This document shows, piece after piece, positions 48,825 to 61,370 of a stretch of DNA of 64,000 nt; position 1 is the stretch's first letter, and every line of letters starts with the position of its first letter. A program made the translations under genes and the position numbers. The stretch comes from Nicotiana tabacum (Eukaryota > Streptophyta > Magnoliopsida > Solanales > Solanaceae). The notes beneath the pieces are model-generated. The model made no database searches. It was not told where the DNA came from and was given only the letters and a program-made list of their open reading frames with translations. The stretch covers positions 47,561,792 to 47,625,791 of the forward strand of contig NC_134090.1 of NCBI RefSeq assembly GCF_000715075.1, written 5' to 3'.

Positions 48825-51572
48825 ACACCCTACACTTAAATAATTGTTAGTCCTCTAGCAATCCACCACACTCTATCAAAGTTCATTCCCTAAGCTTTTC
48901 CCTTAACGACTCACACCTTGAACAATTTACCAAAATTGCACCTAGTAGTGAACAAACTTTGCCTCAAAAGTCGAATCTCTCGTACCATGCAATATTCTCA
49001 CTTACTCAAACTACTCTATACAATAGTCAAGACTTACATTTCCTTTGTGAATCACATGCCCTCACATCACACAAGAGAGTAGTTCCACATATAATGATAT
49101 TTAGACCAATTAGGAACTTAGATAGACAAAGTTCGCTTACTCTCAAAAAGAAGATTCACATGCCACAAAGATGCACCATAGGCTTGCCCGTAGTGTACTA
49201 CTCTACTAATCGAGCCCATTCAGTCTAAGATCAATAAGACTTCACTTGGTTGTAATGTAGGCTAAAGGACGGGTAGGATATATTTGGATATAGTGTCTAA
49301 CCTCTCTAAGCACTTTTAATACAAAACACATTAACATTCCATATCATTCTTATGTCAACCAGACATTTCCCATAATTTATTTATAACATCCCATTCCTTT
49401 AGGTGCATTTGCATCAAGCTACCACTTATCAACCATTATATTTATTTACAATTTTTTTTTTCGTGGTGCTTCTTCTTTTATTCTTCAAAACTCTGCACCT
49501 TTTCTCTATTTCAATGGTTCCACTCAAAAACCAAATCACCACCCTACACTTTTGCTTTTGCATAATTTCAATACTATTCAAGTGCTTAAGGAAGGTAAAA
49601 GGGTTCAAACAGAAGGCTATTCAAATAATTGGGTAAGGTTCGCAATGTGGTTGCCAAAGAAACAGGCTTATAGGCTCAATAGGGTTAACTAAGATGTAAT
49701 ACATTCAGGTGGGTTTACATTATATATATCTGGCTTAACAAAGAAATGCCTATATCACATCTAAGACTGAATGAAGCTACTATTTCGCTTTGCAGACACA
49801 CAGGACAAGTTCTAGGCATCAAATGTAAAGCATAGAGTACAGTATAGCTCACACACACATGGCACATGACTCAATCCAGATTGATTTATCAAGACATTCT
49901 CTTTTGAGTGTTCAAGTCAGCTACAAACATACAACTTTAAGGCACTTAGTAAGAGTCAACCATTGAGCTTAGGCATTACACTCTAGTGTCGATTGTGTTC
50001 AGGTGTATTCATGCCAAGGGATTCTCTTTCTATTTCAGCTTGTAGCCCATCAATGCTAACTAAAACGAAAAAAAATAAAATAAACAAAAATTACCTACAC
50101 CTGATTCAAGCTAAACCCTTGGAAAATAATCGTGGCCCAAAGAAAAACCAAGGGGGAGTTACTACACTACCTAAAAACAAATCTTTTTGGTTTTTTTTTC
50201 CTAGACTTACTTCCCTCAAGAACTGTTTCAAATATCCGTCATCAGGAAGAGTTTCCATATTCCCTTTTTGTTCTTTTCTCTTTTTTTTCGACTTAGTCCC
50301 TCAAGAACCCCGTCGAAAGAGATCCGTTGTCGGGACAAGTCATTTATCTACTTTAACTTACCTTCTGAGAGTTACTCAAAACACCAAAAACAATTAAAGC
50401 AAGACACAAAAAGAATTAAAACATCCAAATTTTTACAAATATATACATACATTGAAGTATCCCCCGCCCCACACTTAAAATGTAGACATGTCCTTATGGC
50501 ATAAAAAATTAAAGAACAGTAAGGTAAAGGAACTTCCCTGAAAGATCACTCCTGAGCGGAGACGGTGTTGCGTCTCTTCCTAGATGGATTCATTGTACTT
50601 GTCAAATAGAGAAACGCCTATCAGTGAGTGTGTGAAATGTGTGACCATGGATGATTATTCAGACTCCACCATAACCATGTCACATTAGCCCTTATAACTC
50701 CATTGGGGCAATTTTCCAAACACCTTGTGGGCAAGACAATTTCTTTATACACTTAGCCCATATGGATACATCAAAGTTTTCCCCAAATCAAAGATTCTAC
50801 TACACCATCACACCCCACAACACTTCATTCAAAACCCACAAACATACACCTTTCCACCACATTATACACACAGCCCCTTCACCAATCAGTCCCAAAAACG
50901 AAATTCAAGAGAAAATAAGAAGAAAACTACAAAAATCAACTAAAAATCACTACACAATTACAAATGCTAGGCTAGCATATGACTACACACAATGCAAAAA
51001 GACAAGAGAGGGGGGGAGTTGAGTAGCATACCTTAATGGAAGAAGGGATGAGAGGAATGGAGATGGGGGAGTAGTGTAAGTGAAGAGGAAGAAGGAGAAG
51101 AAGAGAGGAATTTGGGGAGGTAGGGTTTAGAGAGAGAGAGAGATGGAGAAATAGAGAAGGGGATAGGGTGTTTTGGTGACATAAGAAGGGGGTTCTGATA
51201 TTATTAGGGGGTGGGTTAAGAAAAATTGAATAAAAAAAACGAAAAAGAAATTAAAAAAATAGAAAAAATACTTACCTGATGCCGAACTGTCGCGGTCCCA
51301 CCGTGGTCGTGGTGGGCTTAATGCCTCGAGACAGAATGATATCGCCTCACCGCGGTCCCACCGCGGTTGCGGTGAGTCTAGCAAATTCGAGGCAGAATAC
51401 TTGGCCTCTACTGCGGTCTTGCCGCGGTCGCGCTACGGTCGCGGTGCTGACGTTTATTTATTTATTTATTTTTTATAGAAAGTTACACAAGAAAAGACTA
51501 ACAATAAAATTCATGGGTTGCCTCCCACGTAGTGCCTGATTTAACGTCACGGCATGACGCAGACAAGCGCAT
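48825..51572 (-). other. Athila 3' spacer, no supported ORF
   Basis: About 2.7 kb between pol and the 3' LTR. In Athila elements an envelope-like gene can lie here. I found no matching open frame on the element strand, and the plus-strand frames present are short and low-complexity. The segment 50990-51270 is purine-rich (GAGAGAGAG and GGAAGAAGGAG words). A patch rich in CCGCGGT words is at 51286-51450. Confidence 0.6.
51286..51450 (-). repeat. CCGCGGT-rich patch in Athila spacer, shared with LTR
   Basis: It contains GTCGCGGTCCCACCGTGGTC, CACCGCGGTCCCACCGCGGT and TTGCCGCGGTCGCGCTACGG. The words CACCGCGG, CGGTCGCGGTG and GAGGCAGAAT recur in the Athila LTRs (48258-48362, 58246-58345), so a piece of LTR-like composition exists in the internal spacer. 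Confidence 0.7.
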
Positions 51573-52679
51573 TTAAGGCTCGCTCGACCTCTGAGGTTCC
51601 GTCAGGTGGATCTCTGACACTTCCTTTGGTTCTTTCATGCCTATGTATAGCTTCAATCTCTGCCCTTTAACTCTAAATGTGTGAGAGTCTTTCTCTGAGG
51701 AAATCTCTACAGCCCCTGAAGGGAATACTTCGACCACTCGAAATGGACCAGACCATTGTGACTTAAGCTTACTAGGGAACAACCGTAATCTTGAGTTATA
51801 GAGCAATACCATGTCCCCAGGTTTGAAATGTCGCTCAACAATGTTCTGGTCGTGCAACCTCTTCATTCTTTCCTTGTACAACCTTGTGCTCTCAAAAGCA
51901 AGATGTCGAAACTCGTCAAGCTCATGCAATTCAGTGATTCTCGTTGTGCCCGCAGCCTCAATGTCTAGGTACAGCTATTTCAGTGCCCACCAAGCTTTGT
52001 GTTCAAGTTCCACTGGCAAGTGGCAGGCCTTCACAAACACCAACTTATATGGTGACATATCAATTGGTGTTTTAAACGCAGTTCTATAAGCCCAAAGTGC
52101 ATCATCTAGCTTTTTCGCCCAATCAGTTCTTGTGGCATTTACAGTCTTGGTCAATACACTCTTTATCTCTCTATTAGACACTTCCACCTATCCATTGGTC
52201 TACGGGTGATAAGGGGTAGCCACCTTGTGGCGTATATCATACTTTGCTAGCAACTTCTCGAAGGCTCGATTACAGAAGTGAGTGCCTCCATCACTGACAA
52301 TTGCTCTCAGGGTGAATATGTTCTTCTTCAAAAATTCCACCATGACTCTTGCATCATTAGTGGGGAATGTTGCATCTTCTAACCATTTGGACACGTAATC
52401 CACAACAACAAGTATGTACTTATTGCCAAAGGAGCTGACGAAGGGTCCCATGAAGTCAATCCCCCAGACATCAAACACTTCCATCTCTTGAATTGGGTTC
52501 ATGAGCATCTCAAGATGACGGGAAATGTTCCCGGTTCGCTGACATTCATTGCAGCCTTTCTCCCATTGGTGCGCATCTTTAAACACTGTTGGCCAAAAGA
52601 AACCGGCCTCTAGCACTTTCGCAGTTGTCCTAACTCCTCCAAAATGTCCTCCATACGCTGATGCATGACATGCCTGCAA
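51573..52679 (-). pseudogene. Athila integrase, three in-frame stops
   Basis: Minus-strand pieces are 52679-52200, 52187-51975 and 51929-51573. The first has the zinc-binding region (HASAYGGHFGGVR, C-x2-C in CNECQR) and two catalytic Asp residues (WGIDFMGPF and VSDGGTHFC). The second begins at EVSNREIK, with the catalytic Glu in the usual place. The third is the C-terminal part (FKPGDMVLLYNSRLRLFP, WSGPFRVVEVF). Between piece 1 and piece 2 two TAG codons stand where Gln is usual, and one TAG lies between 2 and 3. No frameshift is needed. In the family it inserts the cDNA. Confidence 0.88.
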
Positions 52680-52735
52680 AACAGAAGATTGTTTATCTCA
52701 GGGACGCACCTCCGGATCATATTGTCAACACATAT

Positions 52736-53602
52736 TCAAAACAGGTAAGGTTCATCCCAGTAATACATGCCGCAGTCATGATAAAAAAATTTCTTTTGTA
52801 TAGAGGAAAGGTCATAAGGGACTATACCGCTGGCCAGGTAATTTGCAAAGTCTGCATACCATGGCACTTCCTCAAGACTAGTAGCGAACAATTGCTCATC
52901 TGGAAAGGTTTCCAGAATATCTTCAACCTCAACTAAGTTTTCAGCTCTCTCAAGTCGTGATAGATAGTCAGCGACTTGGTTTTCTGTGCCCTTACGGTCA
53001 CGAATTTCGAGGTCAAATTCTTGCAGTAGCAACACCCAACGAATCAGGCGCGGCTTAGACTCCTTCTTTTCAATCAAGTACCTGAGAGCTGCATGATCAG
53101 TGTATACAATTACCTTAGAGACAATCAGGTATGATCTGAACTTGTCAAAGGCAAACACCACAGCTAACATCTCCTATTCAATAACAGTCTAGTTCAGCTG
53201 GTCTCCACTCAACGTTCTACTGGCGTAGTAAATTGGATGCATTAGCTTGTCTTTCCGCTATCCCAGCACTGCCCCCTCTGCGTAGTCACTAGCGTCACAT
53301 ATGAGTTCGAAAGGTTGCTCCTAGTCGGGGGCAACAATGATGGGTGTTGTGACTAGCCTCTTTTTCAACTCCTCGAATGCTACCCTGCAATAATCAGAAA
53401 ACAAAAGAGGGTGATTTTTTTCTAACAACTTACAGAGACGGTTGGCAATTTTTGAGAAGTCTCTTATGAATCTCCGGTAGAAACCGGCATGCCCGAGGAA
53501 GCTTCGGATGGCCTTGACTAAAGTTGGAGGTGGCAGCTTTGCTATCACGTCAACTTTAGCGCGATCCACCTCAATTCCTTTACTTGACACTCGGTGCCCC
53601 AA
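52736..53602 (-). pseudogene. Athila RT thumb and RNase H
   Basis: 53602-53321 reads GHRVSSKGIEVDRAKVDVI, then SFLGHAGFYRRFIRDFSKIA, the RT thumb/connection. 53170-52736 reads [29 protein letters not shown], then [10 protein letters not shown], the RNase H domain with its TDH site. Between the two (53320-53171) stops interrupt an otherwise recognisable reading. Within the polyprotein this follows RT directly. RNase H itself looks intact. Confidence 0.86.
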
Positions 53603-53614
53603 GACTATGCCCTC

Positions 53615-54472
53615 TTATACCATGGAATGACACTTATCCCAATTAAGAACCAGGTTAGTCTCAATACATCGTTTTAGCACATGAGTCAGATTTATAAGGC
53701 ACTCATCAAATGAGTTTCCCACCACTGAGAAATCATCCATGAATACCTCCATTATGTCCTCTACCATGTCAGTGAATATGGCTATCATGCACCTTTGGAA
53801 TCTGGCAGGTGCATTGCATAGTCCAAATGGCATCCTCCTAAAAGCATAAATGCCATATGGGCAAGTAAAGGAGATCTTCTCTATGTCCTCTAGTGCAATA
53901 GAGATTTGATTGTACCCTAAGTACCCATCCAAAAAATAGAAGTGTGACCTCCCTGCCAATCTATCTAACATCTGATCAATGAAGGGAAGTGGGAAGTGGT
54001 CTTTCCGGGTGGCCAGATTCAACTTTCTGTAGTCCATGCAAATTCTCCAGCCCGTGACGGTTCTTGTTGAAATCAGTTCATTGTTATCATTTTTTATCAC
54101 CGTCATGCCACCCTTCTTAGGCACACATTGCACTAGGCTAACTCAGCTACTGTCAGAGATTGGGAAAATGATTACTGCATCTAACCACTTTATAACTTCT
54201 TTCTTCACCACTTCCTTCATGTTTGGGTTCAGCCTTCTTTGGTGTTCCCTAGAAAGTTTGTGTCCCTCTTCCAGTAGAATTTTATGTATACAGTAGGTGG
54301 GGCTGATCCCCTTAATGTCTGCCATGGTCCACCCAATGGCAGTCTTACACTCCTTGAGTACCTGCAAGAGCTGTTGTGCCTGCATATCTAACAAACTAGA
54401 TGAGATAATAACAGGTAATGTGGAGTCAGGTCCAAGGAACTCATACCTGAGATAGGCGGGCAATGGCTTCAA
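53615..54472 (-). pseudogene. Athila reverse transcriptase
   Basis: The piece 54133-53615 (172 codons) has VPKKGGMTVIKNDNNELI, the finger WRICMDYRKLNLATRKDHFP and RMPFGLCNAPARFQRCM. The catalytic F-M-D-D motif is in FMDDFSVVGN at about 53745-53720. The upstream piece 54472-54143 is the linker before RT (EHQRRLNPNMKEVVKKE). A stop lies between the pieces near 54138, and another at 53612 before the thumb. All RT core residues that I could check are present, so only a few stops prevent translation. Confidence 0.88.
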
Positions 54473-55050
54473 TTCCAGCTTTGGTGGTTCTTCGATGGAT
54501 GGCTGACTGGAGGAGTTTCTCTATTTTCTAACTGCAAGGGCTCAAATTCAAGAGTTTTATCCCAGAACCCTCTGCCTCTAACGCCAATACCCATTCTGCC
54601 AGTTCTTCTCCATTCACCTCATCTAAATTCATCAGACATGCAGCAAGAGGATCCTCAATAGTCAGCATCTCATCATCAGTTTCTACGATTACATCCACGG
54701 CATCAATAAGAGAGCAATTGGCGAATTCCCTTGGTCGCCTCATAGATTTCTGCACATTGAATGTTATCTCTTCGTCGTTCAATCTCATCTTGATCTCCCC
54801 CAGTCTTACAATCAATGAGAGCTATCCTAGTGGCCAGGAACGGCCTTCCCAAAATTAAGGGAATTTCTTCATCCACCTTGCAGTCTAAGATCACAAAATC
54901 TGCAAGGAACACAAATTTCCCCACCTGAATCAACACATCATCCAGGATACTAGAGGGTCTTTTTACAGTCCTGTCAGCCAGCTGCAACAACATAGAGGTG
55001 GGTCTAGCTCTTCCAATCACCAGCCTCTTATAAATCGCTAGGGGCATAAG
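54473..55050 (-). pseudogene. Athila protease region
   Basis: 55047-54703 reads [12 protein letters not shown], then [20 protein letters not shown] and [13 protein letters not shown], the second half of the retropepsin fold. The active-site Asp part lies upstream in the degraded end near 55060-55080. A frame change near 54800 leads to 54815-54528 ([12 protein letters not shown] and an acidic linker). In the family this protease cleaves Gag-Pol. Confidence 0.78.
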
Positions 55051-57142
55051 ATTTATGCTGGGCCCCTAGATCACAAAGTGTCTTTGCATAAGCAAAATTA
55101 CCAATAGTACAGGGACTTGTAAAGCTCCTTGGGTCAGATAGCTTCTCCACAATTAGTCTAGTCACCACTGCACTGCAGGTCTAAGTAAGAGTCACCGTGG
55201 CCAAGTCTTGGAAATTGAATTTTCGGGACATTAAGTCCTACATCATTTTTGCATACCCAGGCATCTCTTTCAAAGCATCTATCAATGGAATATTTACCTG
55301 GATTTGTTTCAGCATCTCCAAGAATTTCTTGTATTGCTCCTCTTTTTGGTACTTAGCCAGCCTCTAAGGGAATGTTGTGGGAGGTCTCTTCTTCCCAATG
55401 ATTTGGGACTGCTGTTTATCAGCTGCAACCTCAACTACTTGTTCCTGGGTTGTCTCAGCTTCTTTCTCCATCTCAATCTGAATGTTATGTTCTTCCTGAG
55501 CCGGCTAGACTGTCACATCTGTCAGTTTCGTTGACTCATCTAGCTCAATGGGCACGGGTATAAGTGTCTCAGCCTATCTGCTGTCTCGATCTCTCTCTTG
55601 ATCCACGTCTAAATCTCCGCTATTCCGTAGACTCACTGCCATTAGCTGCTTCGGGCCTTGATCTTTTGGGTTTATTTGAGTGTCTACAGGTAATGTCCCA
55701 TGAGGACGATTGTCAGAGACATCGAAATTTGGCCCATCTGCACTTCAATATTCTTGATATCTGAATCATGAGCATCTACTCTTTCACTAATTTTTGCATT
55801 AGACCCAATAACCTGATGCATCATTGCCTCAAGTCTAGCAAACCCATCTTCCTACCGTCCACCATGTTGCTGCTGAGGAGGGTGATACCCCTGCTACTGG
55901 TTTTGATTGTTATATCCCTGTGGCCTTAGGTAAGGTGTCATATTGTTAGGAGGTCTCATACCTCCCATGTTCCCATTGTTGAACTGTGGCTGGACTGGCC
56001 TGTACGGCTGATTTTGCTGGCCCCAATTCTGACCACCCTGTCTCTAGCCTCCATAATTAGACACATAGTTCATGTCTTCAGGGTAGTGATGATGATCATG
56101 TTCTGCATTCCACTGGTTACCAATTGGCTAACTAATGCAATATGTGCACAAGCCCCCATTGGTAGTATCTACGATGTGTACCTGCTGCTTCTATCCTTAC
56201 TCTTCCACCTTTTTGGTGAGGATACTCATCTGTGCCAATAAGGTGGCCATATTTTCAGCCATAGAGTTGGATGGATCTAAGGGCACTGAGTGAACCACTG
56301 GAGTGATAGGTGCATTCCTGGTTGTCCATCCTGAATTTTGTGCCATCTTGTTAAGCAGACTCTGGCCTTCTCTCCATGTTTTGCTCAAAAATGCTCCACC
56401 AGCTGAAGCATCAACAATGTTCTTCACGCTATCTGACAATCCCATGTAAAATCGCTGTCCCAACATCAGATCTAGAATACCATGGTGCGGACATATAACC
56501 AGCATCCCTTTGAATCGTTCCCATGTTTCATGCAGTGTCTCCATTGGTCTCTGTTTGAAACTCAAAATTTCATCAATTTGTTGAGCAGTCTTGTTGGGTG
56601 GGTGGAACTTGTTCACGAATTGCTTGACTAACTCCTCCCAAGTTGTTATGGAATTAATGGAGAGTGAGTTTAGTCAGGTCTGGGCAGCTCCTGTCACTGA
56701 GAATGGAAACAATAACATCTTGATTGCTTTCGGAGTTACGTTGGGCTGCCTTTGGGTTTGCAGATTGACAGGAAATTCTTCAAGTGCTGTTGAGGATCTT
56801 CGACTTGTGTCCCCGAAAATAGTCCCTTGTTCTGCAACAAGTGCAGCATGTTGTCTGTGATTTGGAATGATTTAGCCTGTATCTGCGGGATTAAATCGTT
56901 GTGGTGAGATTTTCAGTTATGGGTTGTTCCCCATCATAGAGAGAAGCCTCTAACACAAAAGGTGCCAGTGGCGCTATTGGTACAGCTGGGTCTTCTTCGT
57001 AATCTCCCATGTCTGTTTCGAATTTTTTAGTTGTTTGTTGTTGTTTGTTTTTTCGGTTGGCCCGATTCAAGGCCTTGAAAACTTTCTCGGGATTTGATAA
57101 TGCTTCAAATACTTCACCAATTCTCGATGAGTTTCTAGGCAT
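55051..57142 (-). pseudogene. Athila gag, broken
   Basis: The likely start is the ATG at 57142 (MPRNSSRIGEVFEALSN), 119 bases after the PBS. An upstream in-frame Met at 57238 is less likely. The capsid-type segment is at 56616-56197 (FHPPNKTAQQIDEILSFKQR, LHETWERFKGMLVICPHHG, LGQRFYMGLSD), a style typical of Athila. Downstream, 56180-55860 reads as a Gln/Asn/Gly-rich part, and 55050-55560 is acidic and charged. Several stops and frame changes occur. In the family Gag forms the particle. Confidence 0.8.
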
Positions 57143-57260
57143 GCACCTGACAACCAAGTCAACAAACGTTAAAATTTCAATGTAAAGATTGGGTATAGAG
57201 AAAACGGACAACACTAAGAAGTTTGGTATCTCTTTCAATTGTAATTAATAACACCGTTAA

Positions 57261-57279
57261 TTACCCGGAAACGACGCCA
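57261..57279 (-). promoter_or_regulatory. Primer-binding site of the Athila element
   Basis: The minus strand reads TGGCGTCGTTTCCGGGTAA, five bases after the LTR end. It resembles the tRNA-Asp-type site of Athila elements with a few changes. Confidence 0.8.
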
Positions 57280-57284
57280 AAATT

Positions 57285-58570
57285 TGATCACGCCCAACTA
57301 TGCCTTACAAAAAGGATAGGCAGACGTTGCAAATATAATCTGAGCATTTAGCCCAGAGTCGAACCCACAAGGAATTAACCTATCAATTACTCTTGTTTGA
57401 CTTACTAAATTCTACGGAATCAACTTCCCAAACGTTGTAAATAACAGTTGATGATATTTCTACTAACTACGAATGAATGCAAATAGGCAACTGAAACTAA
57501 CTATGATTGAGTTGTAAACAATTAAGAGAAGGTTCTAAGGTTATGATTTACCCTATTGATGAAATCCCTTTCGGTTATGTTTCACATAGATTTACCCAAT
57601 AATTGTCTCTATCAATCATGAACACTCTTATTACCGTAAATCTCTCCCGCGTAATCACGATAATTTACTAAACACACTCTCCCGGGTTATGCTAGCTGGC
57701 TTTATTTATTATAGCTCACTTTAGATTACACCCAAGGCTTCGTTATCCCTAATCCCGCCTTTAAACCCTCAGTTATTGATCCCTCATATACTTTGGGAGT
57801 GGTGTTATTCAACAATTACCTAAATATGCACTCTCTCCCGAGTTATGCACGCTAAATAGGCATAGCTAATTGAGGATCCTGTCAATTAACTACAACATGC
57901 ACGAAGTTTAACAAATAGAGATTTAAACTGGGTAAATTATATTAACATAACAAGAATTTCATCCTTCAATAGGTTCCATCAAAACCCTAGACTAGGAAAT
58001 TAGCTACTCATGACAAAACAAGATAAAAGTACTAAATTATTTATAATGGGTAATTGCAAGAAAATAAAAGGAGATAGAAAAAACTCTAATGTTTGGTTGA
58101 TCTTCTCACACTTGTTCTTGCCTTCAAAATAGTCTAAAAACAAGCTTAAACATGTCTTGGGCGAGCTTCTAAAGTTTATAAGGGTTTGGAACAAGTTTTC
58201 CCCGATTTACACTTTGGTCCCCAAACTTTTTGGCACGTGAACAGTTCACCGCGGTCACGGCAAGACCGCAGCTCGACCGCGGTGAACGGTGAACATTCTG
58301 CCTCGAACACTTGGTCTGCCGCAGTTCCACCGCGGTCGCGGTGGAATTCACTCAGTCCATTTTTTGCTTCTTTGTTCTCGGGTACTTCTTGATTGGGCAT
58401 TTTCTTCACATTATTGCCTCCAAAACACTCTTTAGTGCTTCCTCACTTAGAATATTCCCTGCGAAGCAAAAGAACACCATTTAGAGCATTTTGTTATCAA
58501 TTTACCAATAAAACAATAATAAAGCATGGTAATATTAAGGTGTAAATATCATCTATATAGACTAATATCA
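57285..58570 (-). repeat. Athila 5' LTR (1286 bp)
   Basis: Starts TGATCACGCCCAACTATGCC and ends CTAATATCA. It has no SINE, which shows the SINE entered the other LTR after Athila insertion. The CCGCGG-rich patch is at 58246-58345, about 225-325 bases from the LTR start. Confidence 0.92.
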
Positions 58571-60379
58571 GACAACATCTTATTTATGAATACATATTTA
58601 TTATTGGAAGAATATGAATGTGCTAGTGGTAGTGAATATACCACACTCACCTTTAGAAGGAGGTTTGAGATGATATAAGAAAATAATGTCATTATTATGG
58701 CATGAATGGTCATTGGTCACATACCTATTGTACGCCAAAATATTTTGGCAAGGTGATTATTAAAGGACAACAATAATGCAAGAAACATATCTTGCATATA
58801 ATTTTGACCATGATCATAATGGTATAACTTTCTCTTTAAAAGAGATATTCACCATATGGCTGTTGATAAATATGTGGTAGTACCAAATTAATTGAGAGCT
58901 CTGGAAGAGCCAATTATTACTATTTTGGAGGAATAAAATTGATTATCAATAATGCATTGTATTGTAGCAAGTCTCAAAGAAACTTAATTGAGTTTCTAAA
59001 GTATTCACGAAAGCTGTTGGTTAAATTGAGACTATAAATAAAGGAAAGATTTAATATCTTATATTACTACAACTTGTAGCGTGGTAATATATATGTGAAA
59101 AGCTACCCATTTTATTCTCCAGTTTGTACTACACAAACAAAAGAATGCCACAATAAAGTAGAAGTTTATTGATATAAAAACCCATATCATAATAAACTTG
59201 GAGTTTATTGATAATTACACATCGCGGTGTAAACTTAAAGTTTATCAATATTGATAATTTATTCAGATGGCATAACTAGTTTAGCCATATCAATTTAAGT
59301 ATAATGTGCAAAAGTAAAAGAGAATTCACATGGGTAATATTAAAGAACTAGAAAGTTCTTTATGAATTCTCTTATGTTGTTTGTTCTCATTAATTAATCT
59401 ACCAACTAAAATTGGGATTGAATCACATGAATGCTGGAAATATCAAAAGTGAATATGGGCCCATTCACCTGCCATGTATATTACATAAGATGCATCTATG
59501 AGATGGCTACATGTGTAATTATTATTAACCTGCAACATGGTATTTTGCGAGGTAACTTGCTCAATAATTTAATTTCGAGCATAATTTCCAGATTTTCTAT
59601 TCAAGAAGTCCATCTTGATAAGTTGGTTTACATCACAGTTGGTTTAGCAAAATAATTTATTGAGTGCCTCCACTTAATAGCTAAACTATTGCTTATGAGA
59701 ACAAAGTTATCTATATCAGTTTGATATAGGTTAATACGAAAGTATATTACATTCTCCCCTCACAAGTGTTTCAGGGTCAGGAACCAAATAATTTCATCTT
59801 ATTATTATTGATGTGCGGTGTATATTTTGATTAACACCATGACACACAAAGATGGGCTTTCAAAGTTGAGGAAGCAAGTTTGTTTTTCTAACATAAGGGG
59901 GAGACATGATAAACAATTGAGAAAAAGTTACGTGGAATGAATTATCATTTGTATATCTAGATCCTCGAATACGATAATATGAATTTGAAGTTCATAAAAA
60001 GATAATTCATCTGCAATATATTGCAAAGTATGCTAGACGCATTTGCTGACCTAAAGAAAGTAATTATATTCTCATTACAAATGCTCATATTAAGTCCTAG
60101 AAGGACAAAGTCTATGGTACTCTTAAAGCGTATAGACAAATCGGTTTCAAATAAACTTCTTGATAAAGAAGATGAGCAAATGATCATAATAAGGAGGCAA
60201 CTGATCTAGAAGATCACATGATAAAACACTTCATAAATTCTCATGAGAGATTTAGGTACCTAAAAATATGAAAGAAGCGATTTCTATGTTATGTCTTTAT
60301 GAAAAATAAGGAGGTTGGAACCGATATAAAATGTTCATCGACGACATCTATGATAGCACTAAATATATATGAGGATCTT
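58571..60379 (+). pseudogene. Copia protease-integrase region, heavily decayed
   Basis: The plus strand continues after the Athila element. Near 58950-59030 a reading ALYCSKSQRNLIEF corresponds to the segment before integrase. Around 59452-59530 remains of the integrase core are seen (GPFTCHVYYIRCIYEMATC). From 59930 to 60060 (WNELSFVYLDPRIR-like and HLQYIAKYARRICTDLKK-like readings across frames) the linker between integrase and RT is recognisable. Stops and frame changes are frequent. The region ends at the solo LTR insertion. Confidence 0.65.
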
Positions 60380-61019
60380 TGTCACGACCAAAACCCGGAC
60401 CCGATCGTGATGACGCTTCTCGTGAAGACAAGGCCAGCCGACAATTCCCATTTTCCAATTATTAACCGTAAAGCATTTAAGAAAAGGTCTAAACATGATA
60501 AAATAAATCCGAAATAACAATTATAACATAAATTCAGAAGAACACCCATACACAGCCCTAACCGGGGTGTCACTAGTCATGAGCATCTATAAGTCATAAT
60601 ACAATTCATCTAAATCCATAACTAATACAACTATCTGAAGGGAAATAGAAGTGATAAAGGAGTAGAGATACGGGGCTGCGGATGTCAACAACTACCTCGT
60701 AATCTCTGAAAGCCGGCCTGAAGCTGGAGGAATCAGCACTCGGGAGCGGAACCAACTATGCCTGAATCTATATACAGGGGTACAGGGAGTAAAGTAAGTA
60801 CTCCAACTCAGTGAGTAACAAATGTAAATAAAGACTGAAAGCAGGAAATCACGTAGGGCATAAAGCATTCTATAATGAAGCAGTAAAACCATTTCAAAAC
60901 AGTAAAGCAGTGAAAGATAGGTAAAATCCTTTAACTCAAAATTTAACTTCATGAAAATCCCTTTTCAATGATTAAGCAGGTAATTGACAGTCAATTATGA
61001 AAAGTAAACACATAAAAGC

Positions 61020-61370
61020 TCGCTCCTCGGGCACAGTATTGACAAACCCGCCCCTCGGACAACATCTCAGAACAGTACCAGCCCCTCGGGCAATTACATA
61101 GAACAATACCAGTCCCTCGGGCTCAATCTCATATCACAATGGGTACCCGCGCTCACTGGGGGTGTGCAGACTCCTAGAGGGGCCCCTTACGGCTCAAGCG
61201 CAATAACAAGCCATCTCGTGGCATCAAACTAGGCCCTCGGCCTCATATCAATCAAGCCACCCCATGGCATACATATCTCAGGCCCTCGGCCTCAAATCAG
61301 TATCAGTGTTTTCTCACAACATAGGCCCTCGGCCTTACTCAGTCAAAAATCCTCACAAGTCCCTCGAGCA
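61020..61370 (-). repeat. Short CCCTCGG-type repeats in solo LTR
   Basis: Words GCCCCTCGGGCA, GTCCCTCGGGCT and AGGCCCTCGGCCTCA recur more than eight times at 30-60 base spacing, alternating with CATGGCAT or CGTGGCAT words. The patch lies at the LTR position where relatives carry minisatellites. Confidence 0.75.

Larger units (their letters stand above)
47300..58570 (-). mobile_element. Athila-type Ty3/gypsy retrotransposon
   Basis: A complete element with two LTRs (57285-58570 as 5' LTR, 47300-48824 as 3' LTR), a tRNA-Asp-type PBS and gag-protease-RT-RNase H-integrase in that order on the minus strand, then a 2.7-kb 3' spacer. It is flanked by GGCAA (47295-47299) and GACAA (58571-58575), a 5-bp duplication with one change. 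It interrupts the copia relic. The pol sequence is the best kept in the window, with RT FMDD and integrase Asp residues present, but stops break it. No envelope-like ORF was found in the spacer. Classification as Athila rests on PBS, gag and integrase style. Confidence 0.9.

Noticed and set aside
48959..51022. Several plus-strand open frames of 70-134 codons in the Athila spacer as envelope-like genes
   Set aside because: They are on the wrong strand for the element, low in complexity, and show no membrane or signal pattern that I could support.
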